This document shows, piece by piece, positions 14,487 through 23,593 of a stretch of 64,000 nt of DNA. The number at the start of each line of letters is the position of its first letter. Within the stretch, counting starts at the first letter, position 1. Source of the DNA: Actinernus sp. WN-2022 (Eukaryota; Cnidaria; Anthozoa; Actiniaria; Actinernidae); assembly GCA_030867875.1 (NCBI GenBank), contig JAOWCC010001634.1:53602021-53666020 (forward strand), read 5' to 3'. Below the pieces are notes generated by a model. The model saw only the letters and a list, made by a program, of their open reading frames with translations. It had not been told where the DNA came from and searched no databases. The position numbers were made by a program, and so were the translations under genes.

Positions 14487-15502
14487 AACAAAGCACTGAA
14501 TCGTACAATAGAATAATTATTTCGGCGTTAAGGTTACGTCACTAACATGCGCAGTTGGAGTATGTTGGAACAAATCACGGCCCATAATGATAAGACGGCT
14601 CGCGTTCTTAAGGTGCCGCTACGATCAGATTTTGACATAAATGTTTTTGCATATTCATAAAATAGGGACGATATATTATTACCAGTTCAAATTGTTTTTC
14701 GATACAACGACAGGAAGTCTTATTTTTTGAGCTCCGAATATTGAATCTAAACGTCTGCCATTACTGGAGGCCGTTCCCTTTGTTCAGGTTTAAACAAAGG
14801 TTTATTCAGCGAAAGTGATGTCATACACTTAACGCTCGCCTGCAGAACAACGCCTGGAGGCATATTTCTACTAAAAACGTCTTCACGTACATAGGAAGAA
14901 AGTAATATATTCTCACCGAGAGCATCCGCAAACAATGCCAAGGGTGATACTAAGATATGGGAGAGATCAGCCCGAGGCGGTTGAGAGCGGGTAGCTCCCA
15001 GTGAGAGTAAAGAGGTTCATCGCTACGGGGAAGGGGCGGTGCGTAGCAGCGGACATGCGTGTCTAGTTGACAAGACTAAAGAAGAGTTACTAACAAGGTG
15101 AGGCTCTATATATACGGAAAACGTCATCTTGTTGCGTAACACATTCCTAAGGACCGAATTCCTCATGCCCGGGTTATGTAATAAGTATTAATATGGCCAT
15201 TGTATGCGGAGCTCCCGGTGAGAATAGTCGAGAATGGCGATACCTATTTTATCGTGAGAAACTTGGCGTACTTACCATACTCGGCTGCGCTTACATTCCA
15301 ACTTTATTTAAAAACACGGAGAATTCTAACAGATACAATCTGATTTCCATAGAAGCCGTGTGGTAAAAAATATTCTAATTACAAAATTGCGATATATCTA
15401 GGCTAAGCTAATATATTACAATTATTTTTTATTTACAATTTTTCTGGGTCATAAATGATTTAAATAATTATAAAAGATATCCTATCAAATGATAACTACT
15501 AG
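14487..15502. other. No supported gene
   Basis: Only short, codon-poor open frames occur here. I see no domain, RNA gene or clear repeat. Confidence 0.5.
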
Positions 15503-16565
15503 ATAAATAAATAAATAATTACATTAGTCACTAAGGAGAGTGGTGGTCGCAACTTGTTTCTTAAAAGAAACAAGAGACTTTGTTTCGCGTAGTTTGGCTG
15601 GAAGCCCATTCCATATTTTTGCACCATTGTATGATAAACTTTTTTTCAGGAATTCAGTTCTTGGTTGAGGGAGGCAAAGTTTTGTGTCAGATCCTCTTAA
15701 ATTATAATGAGTCGAGTTTCCAACTGTTGTAAATAACTCGGTAAGGCCTGTTGGCGCGAAATTATTTCGGATTTTGTGCATAGTGACCGCTTTGCGTTTA
15801 GCCCTTCGTTCATCTAGTTTATCCCATCCTAGGGTATCTAAAAGTAACCTGGAGGTCGTATTATAGTCTGCTCTAAGAATTAGTCTAGCGGCTCTGTTTT
15901 GAAAAAATTGTAGTTTATCTGAGAGGAATTTTCCAAAATTGTCCCAAACTTCGCAACAATAATCCATGTGCGTCTGAATAAGGGAATCGTAAATTGTCAT
16001 AAGTATATCTTGGGATACGAATGGTCTTATCCTTTTTAGAGCCCCTAGACCAGAAACTATCTTTTTTGTTATGTAATTAATGTGTTCTTCCCATCTTAGA
16101 TTTTCGTCTACCACGACTCCAACTGTTTTACTTTCGGTTACTCTTTTTATTGGTCTATTTCCAATTTTTAATGTAGGCATCTTATCTAGATCAGATAAGC
16201 GTTGTCTCGAGCCGATTATCATGAATTCAGTTTTGGCGACATTCAAGTGTAATTTATTGGCTTTAAGCCAATGGTTAATATTTTGAAGTTCACGATTTGC
16301 TCTTGATTCGACATCACTTGTATTCGAGCCACATATTGTTACATTTGTATCGTCGGCAAACAGACATGGTGTCGATGTTTCTAGACAATTTGGTAAGTCA
16401 TTTATATAAATGAGAAACAACAGGGGGCCAAGGATTGTACCTTGAGGCACTCCAAATGTGACTAATCTCTCATTTGACTTAATATTTTGAACCGAACATG
16501 ACTGCATTCTGTCTGATAAATAAGATTGTTGAAATAAGATTGTTGAAATAAGATTGCTGAAATAA
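15503..16565 (-). mobile_element. 5'-truncated non-LTR retrotransposon (jockey/CR1/L2-like)
   Basis: The element runs right to left. It ends at a (TTTA)n microsatellite tail (plus strand taaataaataaataa near 15504-15518), the usual 3' end for this LINE type. The 5' end is lost near 16565, where a 15-bp motif (ttgttgaaataagat) is repeated about three times. Only the C-terminal half of the RT protein survives. Confidence 0.85.
15524..16560 (-). pseudogene. LINE reverse transcriptase, C-terminal half
   Basis: This fragment of a LINE reverse transcriptase is open without stops. It shows the fingers/palm motif GVPQGTILGPLLFLIYINDL, then the catalytic FADD (LFADDT), then LNVAKTEFMIIGS and the thumb. 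After that comes the conserved LINE C-terminal region with DYCCEVWDNFG, LQFFQNRAARLI, LDERRAKRKA, YNLRGS and IWNGLPAKLRE. Family knowledge: such proteins copy the LINE RNA at a nicked target. The N-terminal endonuclease and first RT motifs are missing, so this copy cannot move by itself. The open frame extends upstream to 16648, but residues encoded beyond about 16565 are not LINE-like. Clean frame and motifs suggest a fairly young copy. Confidence 0.9.
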
Positions 16566-17589
16566 GGAAAACAGTTTTTACCCGAAAGTTGACCCCTGAA
16601 CCAGGCCTTAACATGCTTGAGGAGCTGATTACCTAATCCGAGTAGCAATACTCCATGAGCCTGATCATATCGTGGTTGTGCTAATGTAGAATGGAATTGT
16701 GATGAACATACATTTAGTCGGCACGCCTATCCGTACGTTACTCAATGAATGCAATGAATAAGCTCTGAGACCATACAGGACGAGGGCGCTGGAGTTGCAA
16801 CACTTGGGACTATACTCCTCCATGCAATCACGCCAGTGCATAGACGTAAACCGAACATAGAAAATCATATCGAGCGAAAATCAATACATATGTAGTCCTC
16901 ACCGATGCACTGAAAAGAATGAAGGAAGAGTATAGCCCTGAAGCGAAGCAACTCCGAAATACCCCGTCAAAGGACCGGGTAATGAAGGGTATTAGATAAC
17001 CCCATCGGAGAAGCTTTACACCGGGAAACCATACTGAAAATATATGCATGAAAAAATGTAAAAACAAAATTGTACTATGTAGTGCAAAAACTAAACTCTA
17101 CGAAAAACAGGCTGTGTGACGTAATGGCTCAGAATACTCCATAGCGACAACAACACCGTTCTTCGCTCCTTGTACGGCTAGCGAAGCACGTGCCAAACGA
17201 GAAACGTAAACCAACGTGTTAATTAAAGTTAATGCATGCTCATGGTTACTTATGCAGTTAACGTAGTTGTGATACAGACGTTTCGCTTTCCCTACTAAGC
17301 GAGACACGCTCGCTCCCCGTAGCTGAAGAGCGAGGCACAACCGACTCCTAGCTATACAATACAACGGAGGCCCAAATGGGTGTGAACTAGGTATGGCAGC
17401 AGAGAATAGGATACTTTTGTATGGCGTAATATACCGTTCAAAATTCTGTTCTAGGAACGTAGCACAGAGAAATTACTGACAAAGCGGAGCTGACTCTACT
17501 CTACATATTTAAGAACATTCTTAGGGCGCTATAGGCATATCTTCTACCATAAATAAGAGGCAACCCTGTTCTTTTCAGAACAAACAAAA
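16566..17589. other. No supported gene
   Basis: The short open frames here show no domain. The sequence becomes rich in GCGAG-type motifs toward its right end. Confidence 0.45.
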
Positions 17590-18010
17590 ATCTGAAAGAG
17601 AGTTAAATAAGCGAGGACAACTATCGCTCTCTGAACAAAACCTGAAATGAATATAATGAGCGGGGTCGCCCCAGTCGTTAGACAGCATTTCTAAAACGAA
17701 TAAACTAAGCGCGGTCACCACAGGTGCTTCGTGCACGAAATTCTAAGCGAATTAACTGAGCGAGATCACATCTGTCGGTCTACACAACAATTCTAAGCGA
17801 ATTCACTGAGCGAGATCACCTCCATCGCGCTACACAACAATTCTAAGAGAATTAACAGCGAGATCACCGCTATCGTTCGACACAAAAACTCTGAGCGAAT
17901 TAACTGATTGAGATCACCTATCGCTCGGCTCGACAAAAATTATAAGCGAATTAACGGAGCGAGATCACCGCTATCGCTCGACACAAAATAACGGAGCGAG
18001 ATACATACAT
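17590..18010. repeat. Degenerate ~55-60-bp tandem array (GCGAGATCACC motif)
   Basis: About seven diverged units share TTCTAAGCGAATTAACTGAG followed by GCGAGATCACC. The array leads into GCGAGA-rich sequence (18060-18164) that also resembles the right flank of the inserted palindromic element (22871-22920): both have ATACTCGCCC, then AGGTT and AACAG. The element therefore seems to have landed inside one repeat family. Confidence 0.8.
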
Positions 18011-18241
18011 TCGCGTTCCCTACATCAATTTAGCCAGACACACTAGGCGGCTCCCGTAGCTGAAAAGCGAGACACAACCCTCTCTCGCTTAACAGAGAAA
18101 TACATTCGCTTAGCGAGCCCGATACTCGCCCAAGGTTAAACAGCGAGACACCCTCGCTCGCGAGAGTAGTAGGAGAGGCATGGAATTAGCCTCCTTTTTA
18201 AGGCGCTATGCTAATTTTTAAGGCGCTCTCATTGATTCAGA

Positions 18242-18249
18242 TGACGTCA
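18242..18249. promoter_or_regulatory. Perfect CRE/ATF palindrome, left arm
   Basis: TGACGTCA, the consensus site for CREB/ATF factors, lies about 360 bp upstream of the 183-aa gene. It is kept in the other arm. Use as an enhancer is inference. Confidence 0.5.
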
Positions 18250-18486
18250 CAGTCTTATTGTCTTAGGTCATGCATAAGTTAATTAGGGCGTACGGCCCTT
18301 TTTAAGGCGCTATGCTAATTTGTTAAGGCGCTCATGAATAAAGTGAGGCGCGCTCATGAATAAAGTGCGGTAAAGTGCGGCGTCTCATGAATAAGGTGGA
18401 ATCTCATTAACTCAGAGGTTTATCTATTATTTCTGTGAATGAGGTCATCGATCTATTCGGGCATGTTTGGACAAAGCTTGAGCGGC

Positions 18487-18579
18487 TATAAAACCAGAAC
18501 CTGTGTCTTTGAGTGAGTACAACCCAAAGTGTAAAACCAGAACCTGTGTCTCCGAGTCAGTACAACCCAAAGTATAAAA
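18487..18579 (+). promoter_or_regulatory. TATA boxes in a 43-bp promoter repeat, left arm
   Basis: TATAAAA occurs at 18487-18493 and 18573-18579, with a decayed version (TGTAAAA) between. They are spaced 43 bp apart in a tandem unit containing CCAGAACCTGTGTC and GTACAACCCAAAG. The second box is only 21 bp before the ATG, so the first is the likelier start-site selector. Confidence 0.6.
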
Positions 18580-18600
18580 CCAGAAAACTCCAACTACAAG

Positions 18601-19152
18601 ATGGCAAGGAAACCTATATCAGAAGACACTATTTGCATCGATGAAGTTGAAGTTGTCGAAAGAAACAGAGCATTTCACAGGATATCAAGTACAATACATT
18701 TGGTGTATGCTGCACTCTGTGAAAAACCAATCTATGCCGAGAAAGAAAGACAATGTGAAACAAATCGCCCAAGCCAAAGACAGTACGATTGCTTGATGTT
18801 ATCCGAAGAGGAAGCGTGGAATTTGTTCTACAACAATGCAAAAGACGAAGTCAAACCAGAGAGAGTGTGGGAGATTGTGAACGCTGTTTGCTACATGTTG
18901 AACATTGAAATTCATCGATCATGGAAAGTTTACCTATCTGAACTTTACAAATTACCCTGGACCACAGTGTATCTCTTACATCTTCAGTTCAGTAACAACG
19001 GATCTTCTATCATTGATCAAGTGCTTGAAGTAGTGAGACGTGAAATACATCCACTGAATGACATTGAACAACACGGCTTTGCCTCAATATATTCTGTGTC
19101 TGTTCCAGAACAATTTTTTAGAAAAGATGAAGAGTTTATGGAGATTGATTGA
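18601..19152 (+). CDS. 183-aa protein of the palindromic element, left copy (unknown)
   Basis: I do not recognise this protein. It is an uninterrupted frame starting at the first ATG after a TATA box and followed by AATAAA 28 bp past the stop. There is no signal peptide or membrane segment. A possible signature near residues 51-65 is CETNRPSQRQYDCLM, which looks like a conserved Cys/Pro/Cys core. The rest is mixed helix-forming sequence with several Trp (WNLFY, RVWEIV, RSWKVY, LPWTTV). The copy in the opposite arm has the same residues except three near the C-terminus. Such identity implies either a recent dimer, arm-to-arm correction, or selection. Position in the terminal arms suggests an early or replication-linked role, as for genes in viral inverted repeats, but that is inference. 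Confidence 0.7.
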   Translation: MARKPISEDTICIDEVEVVERNRAFHRISSTIHLVYAALCEKPIYAEKERQCETNRPSQRQYDCLMLSEEEAWNLFYNNAKDEVKPERVWEIVNAVCYMLNIEIHRSWKVYLSELYKLPWTTVYLLHLQFSNNGSSIIDQVLEVVRREIHPLNDIEQHGFASIYSVSVPEQFFRKDEEFMEID

Positions 19153-19179
19153 CTTTGTAATTACTTTAACGTTTAAATC

Positions 19180-19185
19180 AATAAA
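19180..19185 (+). terminator. Polyadenylation signal, left 183-aa gene
   Basis: AATAAA lies 28 bp downstream of the stop codon, followed by a T/G-rich stretch. Confidence 0.6.
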
Positions 19186-19734
19186 GTTCACTTGTTTTGA
19201 TTGAACAGGTTTGGGCAAATCTTTGTTGTGAATAACAATACACTATTGGTTTGGTAATCTGCTCTATAGTAACCCAACGATATTTTTTATATCATTCACA
19301 ACTCACTCGTAACGTAATTCTGAGATCAGAACATTTATAAACATTTACTAATAACAGTAAATCCACTGTGACTCATAAGATCAACTCTGCTATTGTTCTT
19401 AGGGATTAGCGATAACTGTAGGGCCTATTGTTTTGAGGAAAACACTTGAGATGCAAATTCTTCTCTAAAACTGAACTATAATTACCATACGAATAAAAAC
19501 AAACCAGATAAATTAAACAAAGTTTATTCAATCTCAAAAACACCAATTTACAGTTCGTTTTCCTTATCGTCGTGGAGTTGGTAACTTTCTTATTTCTCAG
19601 TTCTTGGGTTGGTATAATGTACCGTGTTACAAGATTACACTGATTTATGTTTCATTGATTTTTTCTGATTGCTTATATTAAAACGATGACAAGAGGAAGA
19701 ATATTTTTAAAGACATTTATTAATAGAAATCGAC

Positions 19735-19776
19735 TTAATAAAACTTATTTCTAAAAGGTACAAATGCATTGTTCAT
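19735..19776 (-). pseudogene. Last 13 codons of the 170-aa gene, left-arm remnant
   Basis: On the minus strand this reads MNNAFVPFRNKFY then stop. The intact gene in the right arm ends MNNAFVPVRNKFY (21283-21324). Upstream the sequence jumps directly to the mirror of 20437, so the body of the 170-aa gene and all of the 80-aa gene are missing from this arm. This shows that the left arm once carried the full gene set. Confidence 0.9.
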
Positions 19777-19854
19777 CACTCGTTGAAAGTTAGTATCAAA
19801 TAGCACAAATCTACTTGATCGTCCCTTTTATCTCCTTTCATTAAAAAAAGAAAA

Positions 19855-20371
19855 GGCGGGACAAGAGGCGACAAAAGGGATGAAAAGGATGAACGGAGAT
19901 AGCTATATCCGAATGTGGAAACGTCTCTTGTCAGTAGGCCCTTTCATCCCTTTTGTCGCCATTTGTCCCGCTTTTTTTTTGTTTTATCCCTCTTTTTTTT
20001 TATTTCAAAAAGAAAAAAAGAGGGACAAGAGGCGACAAAAGGGATGAAAGGGCCTACTGACAAGAGACGTGTCCACATTCGAATATAGCTATCTCCGTTC
20101 ATCCTTTTCATCTCTTTTGTCGCCTTTTGTCCCGCTTTTTTCTTTTTTTTATCCCTCTTTTTTTAATTTCAAAACGAAAAAAAGAGGGACAAGAGGCGAC
20201 AAAAGGGATGAAAGGGCCTACTGACAAGAGACGTGTCCACATTCGGATATAGCTATCTCCGTTCATCCTTTTCATCCCTTTTCTCGCCTCTTGTCCCGCC
20301 TTTTTCTTTTTTTAATCCCTCTTTTTTTTATTTCAATACGAAAAAAGGCGGGACAAGAGGCGACAAAAGGG
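19855..20371. repeat. Central hairpin units, about 165 bp x3, one inverted
   Basis: GGGACAAGAGGCGACAAAAG begins units near 19858, 20022, 20188 and 20351. Each ~116-bp core closes on its own reverse complement (CTTTTGTCGCC...TGTCCC), so each is a hairpin. The core interior (GGCCTACTGACAAGAGACGT to CTATCTCCGTTCATCC) is inverted in the first unit relative to the second and third. Between cores are smaller CCCTCTTTTTTT / AAAAAAAGAGGG stems. One flipped copy beside two unflipped recalls flip/flop ends of linear hairpin genomes. Confidence 0.9.
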
Positions 20372-20439
20372 ATGAAAGGAGATAAAAGGGACGATCAAGT
20401 AGATTTGTGCTATTAGATACTAACTTTCAACGAGTGAAC

Positions 20440-20649
20440 ATGGAAAATCGGACTTTGAAAAACTGCCCTGTACCTAATTGTGGATCAAAGTACGGTATCT
20501 TGTTAAATTATCCAACCACTTGGCACAAGTCCATAGATTATCAACTCAAGAACGTAAACCATATTTACAAGAAGCGAAACTTCAAAAAAGAAAGTTTTTT
20601 GTCGAGGAATGTAAATCCAGTTGTTGATAATGGGAAATATGTTGGTTAG
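20440..20649 (+). CDS. About 70-aa CxxxxC small protein (unknown)
   Basis: A small open frame lies immediately right of the central hairpins. An upstream in-frame ATG at 20407 gives 80 aa, but it lies in sequence shared with the inverted left arm; the ATG at 20440 (MENRTLKNC) is the more natural start. Near the N-terminus it has CPVPNC (C-x4-C) and several downstream His (TWHKS, VNHIY), compatible with a single small zinc-binding finger. The rest is basic (KKRNFKKESF), which would suit nucleic-acid binding. No domain can be named. It precedes the 170-aa gene on the same strand, 163 bp apart, and is absent from the left arm. Its short length leaves real doubt. Confidence 0.45.
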   Translation: MENRTLKNCPVPNCGSKYGILLNYPTTWHKSIDYQLKNVNHIYKKRNFKKESFLSRNVNPVVDNGKYVG

Positions 20650-20811
20650 GAATCCTGCTTATAATATTGGTCTAACTGAGAGACCTTAGCTAAATTAGCT
20701 AATCGACATTTGTTAAACTTAGTGACCACACCAATTTGTTTTCTATAAAGTTGGAAACTTTTAAGGGTCTGACATTGTACTCCCGATCCTTGAAGAGTAA
20801 AGATATAAACG

Positions 20812-21324
20812 ATGGCTGCTAATCGTTCCAACTCAGATGATGAAATGACTGAAGATTCTTATCAAAGCTCTGATTCTCAGGAGAGCACGGACTCCACTGA
20901 TGATAGTTATGACGGAGAAGAGGATGTTTGGGAAAGAATTCGAAACGAAGCTAAAGAACGGCACCAGGAAGATTGGGAAGCGTTGGTTCAAAAGTATGAA
21001 CAGGATGCGGATAGTCATGAAGTTGCTGAAATCACAGCCAGTAACGCTTTGGTTCCTACCTATAGAAAAGACCCAAGAGAAGTGTTGTTCGAAGATATGA
21101 AATGGATTCACAGCTTAAGAAAATATCCTGATTTCCGAAAAATCTTGGAAACAAAGCAAAACTTGATGAACATGGAAGATTATGGATGGAAAGAAGCGAC
21201 CGAGGCTGCAATTCACCACCGAAAATTCTTGTTGAATAAACAATTCCAAAAACAACCTATTCCGGAACAGAGTGTTCCCGTGATGAATAATGCATTTGTA
21301 CCTGTTAGAAATAAGTTTTATTAA
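20812..21324 (+). CDS. 170-aa acidic-N-terminus protein (unknown)
   Basis: I do not recognise it. Residues about 7-42 are Ser/Asp/Glu-rich (SNSDDEMTEDSYQSSDSQES and onward), typical of a disordered acidic tail or activation-type region. The following ~100 residues look folded and helical: VWERIRNEAKERHQEDWEAL, then YRKDPREVLFEDMKWIHSLR, then MEDYGWKEATEAAIHHRKFL. The end is Pro/Val-rich (PIPEQSVPVMNNAFVPVRN). The frame is clean and an AATAAA follows 14 bp after the stop. It converges with the right-arm 183-aa gene. The left arm keeps only its last 13 codons. An accessory, packaging or transcription role would be pure guesswork. Confidence 0.65.
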   Translation: MAANRSNSDDEMTEDSYQSSDSQESTDSTDDSYDGEEDVWERIRNEAKERHQEDWEALVQKYEQDADSHEVAEITASNALVPTYRKDPREVLFEDMKWIHSLRKYPDFRKILETKQNLMNMEDYGWKEATEAAIHHRKFLLNKQFQKQPIPEQSVPVMNNAFVPVRNKFY

Positions 21325-21337
21325 GTCGATTTCTATT

Positions 21338-21343
21338 AATAAA
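21338..21343 (+). terminator. Polyadenylation signal, 170-aa gene
   Basis: AATAAA lies just after the TAA stop. The mirrored copy persists in the left arm near 19720 although that arm has lost the gene. Confidence 0.6.
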
Positions 21344-21894
21344 TGTCTTTAAAAATATTCTTCCTCTTGTCATCGTTTAAATATAAGCAATCAGTAAGCA
21401 GCATTTGTCAACAAGAAAAAATCAATGAAACATAAATCAGTGTAATCTTGTAACACGGTACATTATACCAACCCAAGAACTGAGAAATAAGAAAGTTATC
21501 AACTCCGCGACGATAAGGAAAACGAACTGTAAATTGGTGTTTTTGAGATTGAATAAACTTTGTTTAATTTATCTGGTTTGTTTTTATTCGTATGGTAATT
21601 ATAGTTCAGTTTTAGAGAAGAATTTGCATCTCAAGTGTTTTCCTCAAAACAATAGGCCCTACAGTTATCGCTAATCCCTAAGAACAATAGCAGAGTTGAT
21701 CTTATGAGTCACAGTGGATTTACTGTTATTAGTAAATGTTTATAAATATTCTGATCTCAGAATTACGTTACGAGTGAGTTGTGAATGATATAAAAAATAT
21801 CGTTGGGTTACTATAGAGCAGATTACCAAAACAATAGTGTATTGTTATTCACAACAAAGATTTGCCCAAACCTGTTCAATCAAAACAAGTGAAC

Positions 21895-21900
21895 TTTATT
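21895..21900 (-). terminator. Polyadenylation signal, right 183-aa gene
   Basis: TTTATT on the plus strand (AATAAA on minus) lies 27 bp past the stop. It mirrors 19180-19185. Confidence 0.6.
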
Positions 21901-21927
21901 GATTTAAACGTTAAAGTAACTACAAAG

Positions 21928-22479
21928 TCAATTAATATCCATAAACTCTTCAACTTTTCTAAAAAATTGTTCTGGAACAGACACAGAATATATTGAAGCA
22001 AAGCCGTGTTGTTCAATGTCATTCAGTGGATGTATTTCACGTCTCACTACTTCAAGCACTTGATCAATGATAGAAGATCCGTTGTTACTGAACTGAAGAT
22101 GTAAGAGATACACTGTGGTCCAGGGTAATTTGTAAAGTTCAGATAGGTAAACTTTCCATGATCGATGAATTTCAATGTTCAACATGTAGCAAACAGCGTT
22201 CACAATCTCCCACACTCTCTCTGGTTTGACTTCGTCTTTTGCATTGTTGTAGAACAAATTCCACGCTTCCTCTTCGGATAACATCAAGCAATCGTACTGT
22301 CTTTGGCTTGGGCGATTTGTTTCACATTGTCTTTCTTTCTCGGCATAGATTGGTTTTTCACAGAGTGCAGCATACACCAAATGTATTGTACTTGATATCC
22401 TGTGAAATGCTCTGTTTCTTTCGACAACTTCAACTTCATCGATGCAAATAGTGTCTTCTGATATAGGTTTCCTTGCCAT
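21928..22479 (-). CDS. 183-aa protein of the palindromic element, right copy (unknown)
   Basis: This is the second copy of the left-arm gene, on the opposite strand, and is full length. Residues 1-175 look identical to the left copy. The changes are confined to the tail, where FRKDEEFMEID becomes FRKVEEFMDIN. Its promoter lacks the extra 43-bp repeat found on the left. Both copies point inward, so in this arm it converges on the 170-aa gene, with about 600 bp between the two stops. Function unknown. Confidence 0.7.
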   Translation of the reverse strand: MARKPISEDTICIDEVEVVERNRAFHRISSTIHLVYAALCEKPIYAEKERQCETNRPSQRQYDCLMLSEEEAWNLFYNNAKDEVKPERVWEIVNAVCYMLNIEIHRSWKVYLSELYKLPWTTVYLLHLQFSNNGSSIIDQVLEVVRREIHPLNDIEQHGFASIYSVSVPEQFFRKVEEFMDIN

Positions 22480-22500
22480 CTTGTAGTTGGAGTTTTCTGG

Positions 22501-22537
22501 TTTTATACTTTGGGTTGTACTGACTCGGAGTTTTATA
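22501..22537 (-). promoter_or_regulatory. TATA boxes, right arm
   Basis: Read on the minus strand, TATAAAA lies at 22531-22537 and 22501-22507. This arm lacks the extra 43-bp repeat of the left arm, so the two promoters are not identical. Confidence 0.6.
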
Positions 22538-22778
22538 GCCGCTCAAGCCAGTTGCCCAAACATGCCCGAATAGATCGATGACCTCATTCATAGAAATAAT
22601 AGATAATCCTCTGAGTTAATGAGATTCCACTTTATTCATGAGACGCCGCACTTTACAGCACTTTATTCATGAGCGCGCCTCACTTTATTCACGAGAGCGC
22701 CTTAAAAATTAGCATAGCGCCTTAAAAAAGGGCCGTACGCCCTAATTAATTTATGCATGACCTAAGACAATAAGACTG

Positions 22779-22786
22779 TGACGTCA
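22779..22786. promoter_or_regulatory. Perfect CRE/ATF palindrome, right arm
   Basis: TGACGTCA at the mirror position of the left-arm site, upstream of the minus-strand 183-aa gene. Confidence 0.5.
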
Positions 22787-22920
22787 TCTGAATTAATGAG
22801 AGCGCCTTAAAAATTAGCGTAGCGCCTTAAAAAGGAGGCTAATTCCATGCCTCTCCTACTACTCGCGAGACCAATACTCGCCCTAGGTTTAACAGTAAGA
22901 CGTGCACTGCTATCTCGCAT

Positions 22921-23070
22921 GCGAGACCGAGACTCGCTCCCTGGTCTAAATGGCGACACACTCGCCAGCGAGACCGAGACTCGCTCCTAGTCTAAATGGC
23001 GACACACTCGCCAGCGAGACCGAGACTCGCTCCCTAGTCTAAATGGCGACACACTCGCCAGCGAGACCGC
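22921..23070. repeat. 47-bp tandem array, about 3.2 copies
   Basis: Units begin GCGAGACCGAGACTCGCTCC at 22921, 22968, 23014 and 23061 and continue with TCTAAATGGCGACACACTCG. A single partial copy of the same unit lies at 40399-40425. Confidence 0.9.
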
Positions 23071-23593
23071 ATCGCGCAGAATGAATGGACATATCTCGTT
23101 AACGAGGGCTAATTTGCGTATGAAGTGTTCACTCAAGCGCGCGGTAATTCAAAACTTTAATCAGATTTACAGAAGAACGGGCCAAATTTGAGCGAGGTCT
23201 TCTTAATTTTTATTTTTTCGGCACTCGATTTGGAAAGTATTAAAGTTTCACTGGACTTATGTGAGATAAAGGGCCAACGAAGCTTTTTGGAAAGTATTAC
23301 GAAGGCTGAAGCTCACTAAGTAGTATCGCTTTCCGTCAAATATTGGGTAAATTTGACCAAAATTTGACTGAAGTAGTCTTGAAGTGAAGTTTTGGGTGGC
23401 TTTTTCTCGGTCTGTGTTGGAAAATGTTTCAAGTTTCACTCGGCAAATGAAAGATATAAGTCAACAATCAGTCTCAGTAAAAAAAATAACTTGAACTTAG
23501 CATACAGGCATACAGAACTTAGCATACAGAACTTAGCATACAGGCCTCCTCTTAAGAGTCCTGGCCTACATTCAGCTCACTCCTCACCTAACG
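23071..23593. other. Region before the LINE, no gene seen
   Basis: This holds a short direct repeat AACTTAGCATACAG (about three copies, 23495-23545) just before the LINE start. It may be LINE 5' UTR. No other feature is supported. Confidence 0.4.

Larger units (their letters stand above)
18165..19841 (+). repeat. Left arm of the palindrome (1.68 kb)
   Basis: From the outer end to about 19776 this matches the reverse complement of 22863 down to about 21283. It then jumps to match 20437 down to 20372. So relative to the right arm it lacks about 845 bp, with GTGA shared at the junction. It also has one extra copy of a 43-bp promoter repeat. Confidence 0.9.
18165..22863. mobile_element. 4.7-kb palindromic (inverted-dimer) mobile element, unknown family
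   Basis: The ends are AGTAGTAGGAGAGGCATGG and its reverse complement. They are flanked by a 6-bp direct repeat CGCGAG (18159-18164 and 22864-22869). If the first A is left out, the repeat can be read as 8 bp, TCGCGAGA, with the element at 18166-22862. The arms are near-identical inverted repeats, each carrying a 183-aa gene pointing to the centre. The right arm also holds two more genes. The centre is a set of hairpins. AG/CT ends with a 6-bp target duplication are a Polinton/Maverick feature, but no DNA polymerase, integrase or capsid is seen. It could be a non-autonomous relative, a fold-back element, or an integrated virus-like linear replicon. Caution: the flanks are GCGAGA-rich, so the direct repeat could be partly chance. 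Confidence 0.8.
20372..22863 (-). repeat. Right arm of the palindrome (2.49 kb, complete)
   Basis: This is the reverse complement of the left arm plus the 80-aa and 170-aa genes that the left arm has lost. Divergence between the arms is low: I see only scattered single-base differences and small indels. Confidence 0.9.

Noticed and set aside
16660..17364. Small genes between the LINE and the tandem array
   Set aside because: Frames of 67-88 codons have no domain and no supporting signals.
18165..22863. True Polinton or parvovirus insertion
   Set aside because: End geometry and hairpins are suggestive, but no polymerase B, integrase, capsid or Rep motif can be seen, so I leave the family open.
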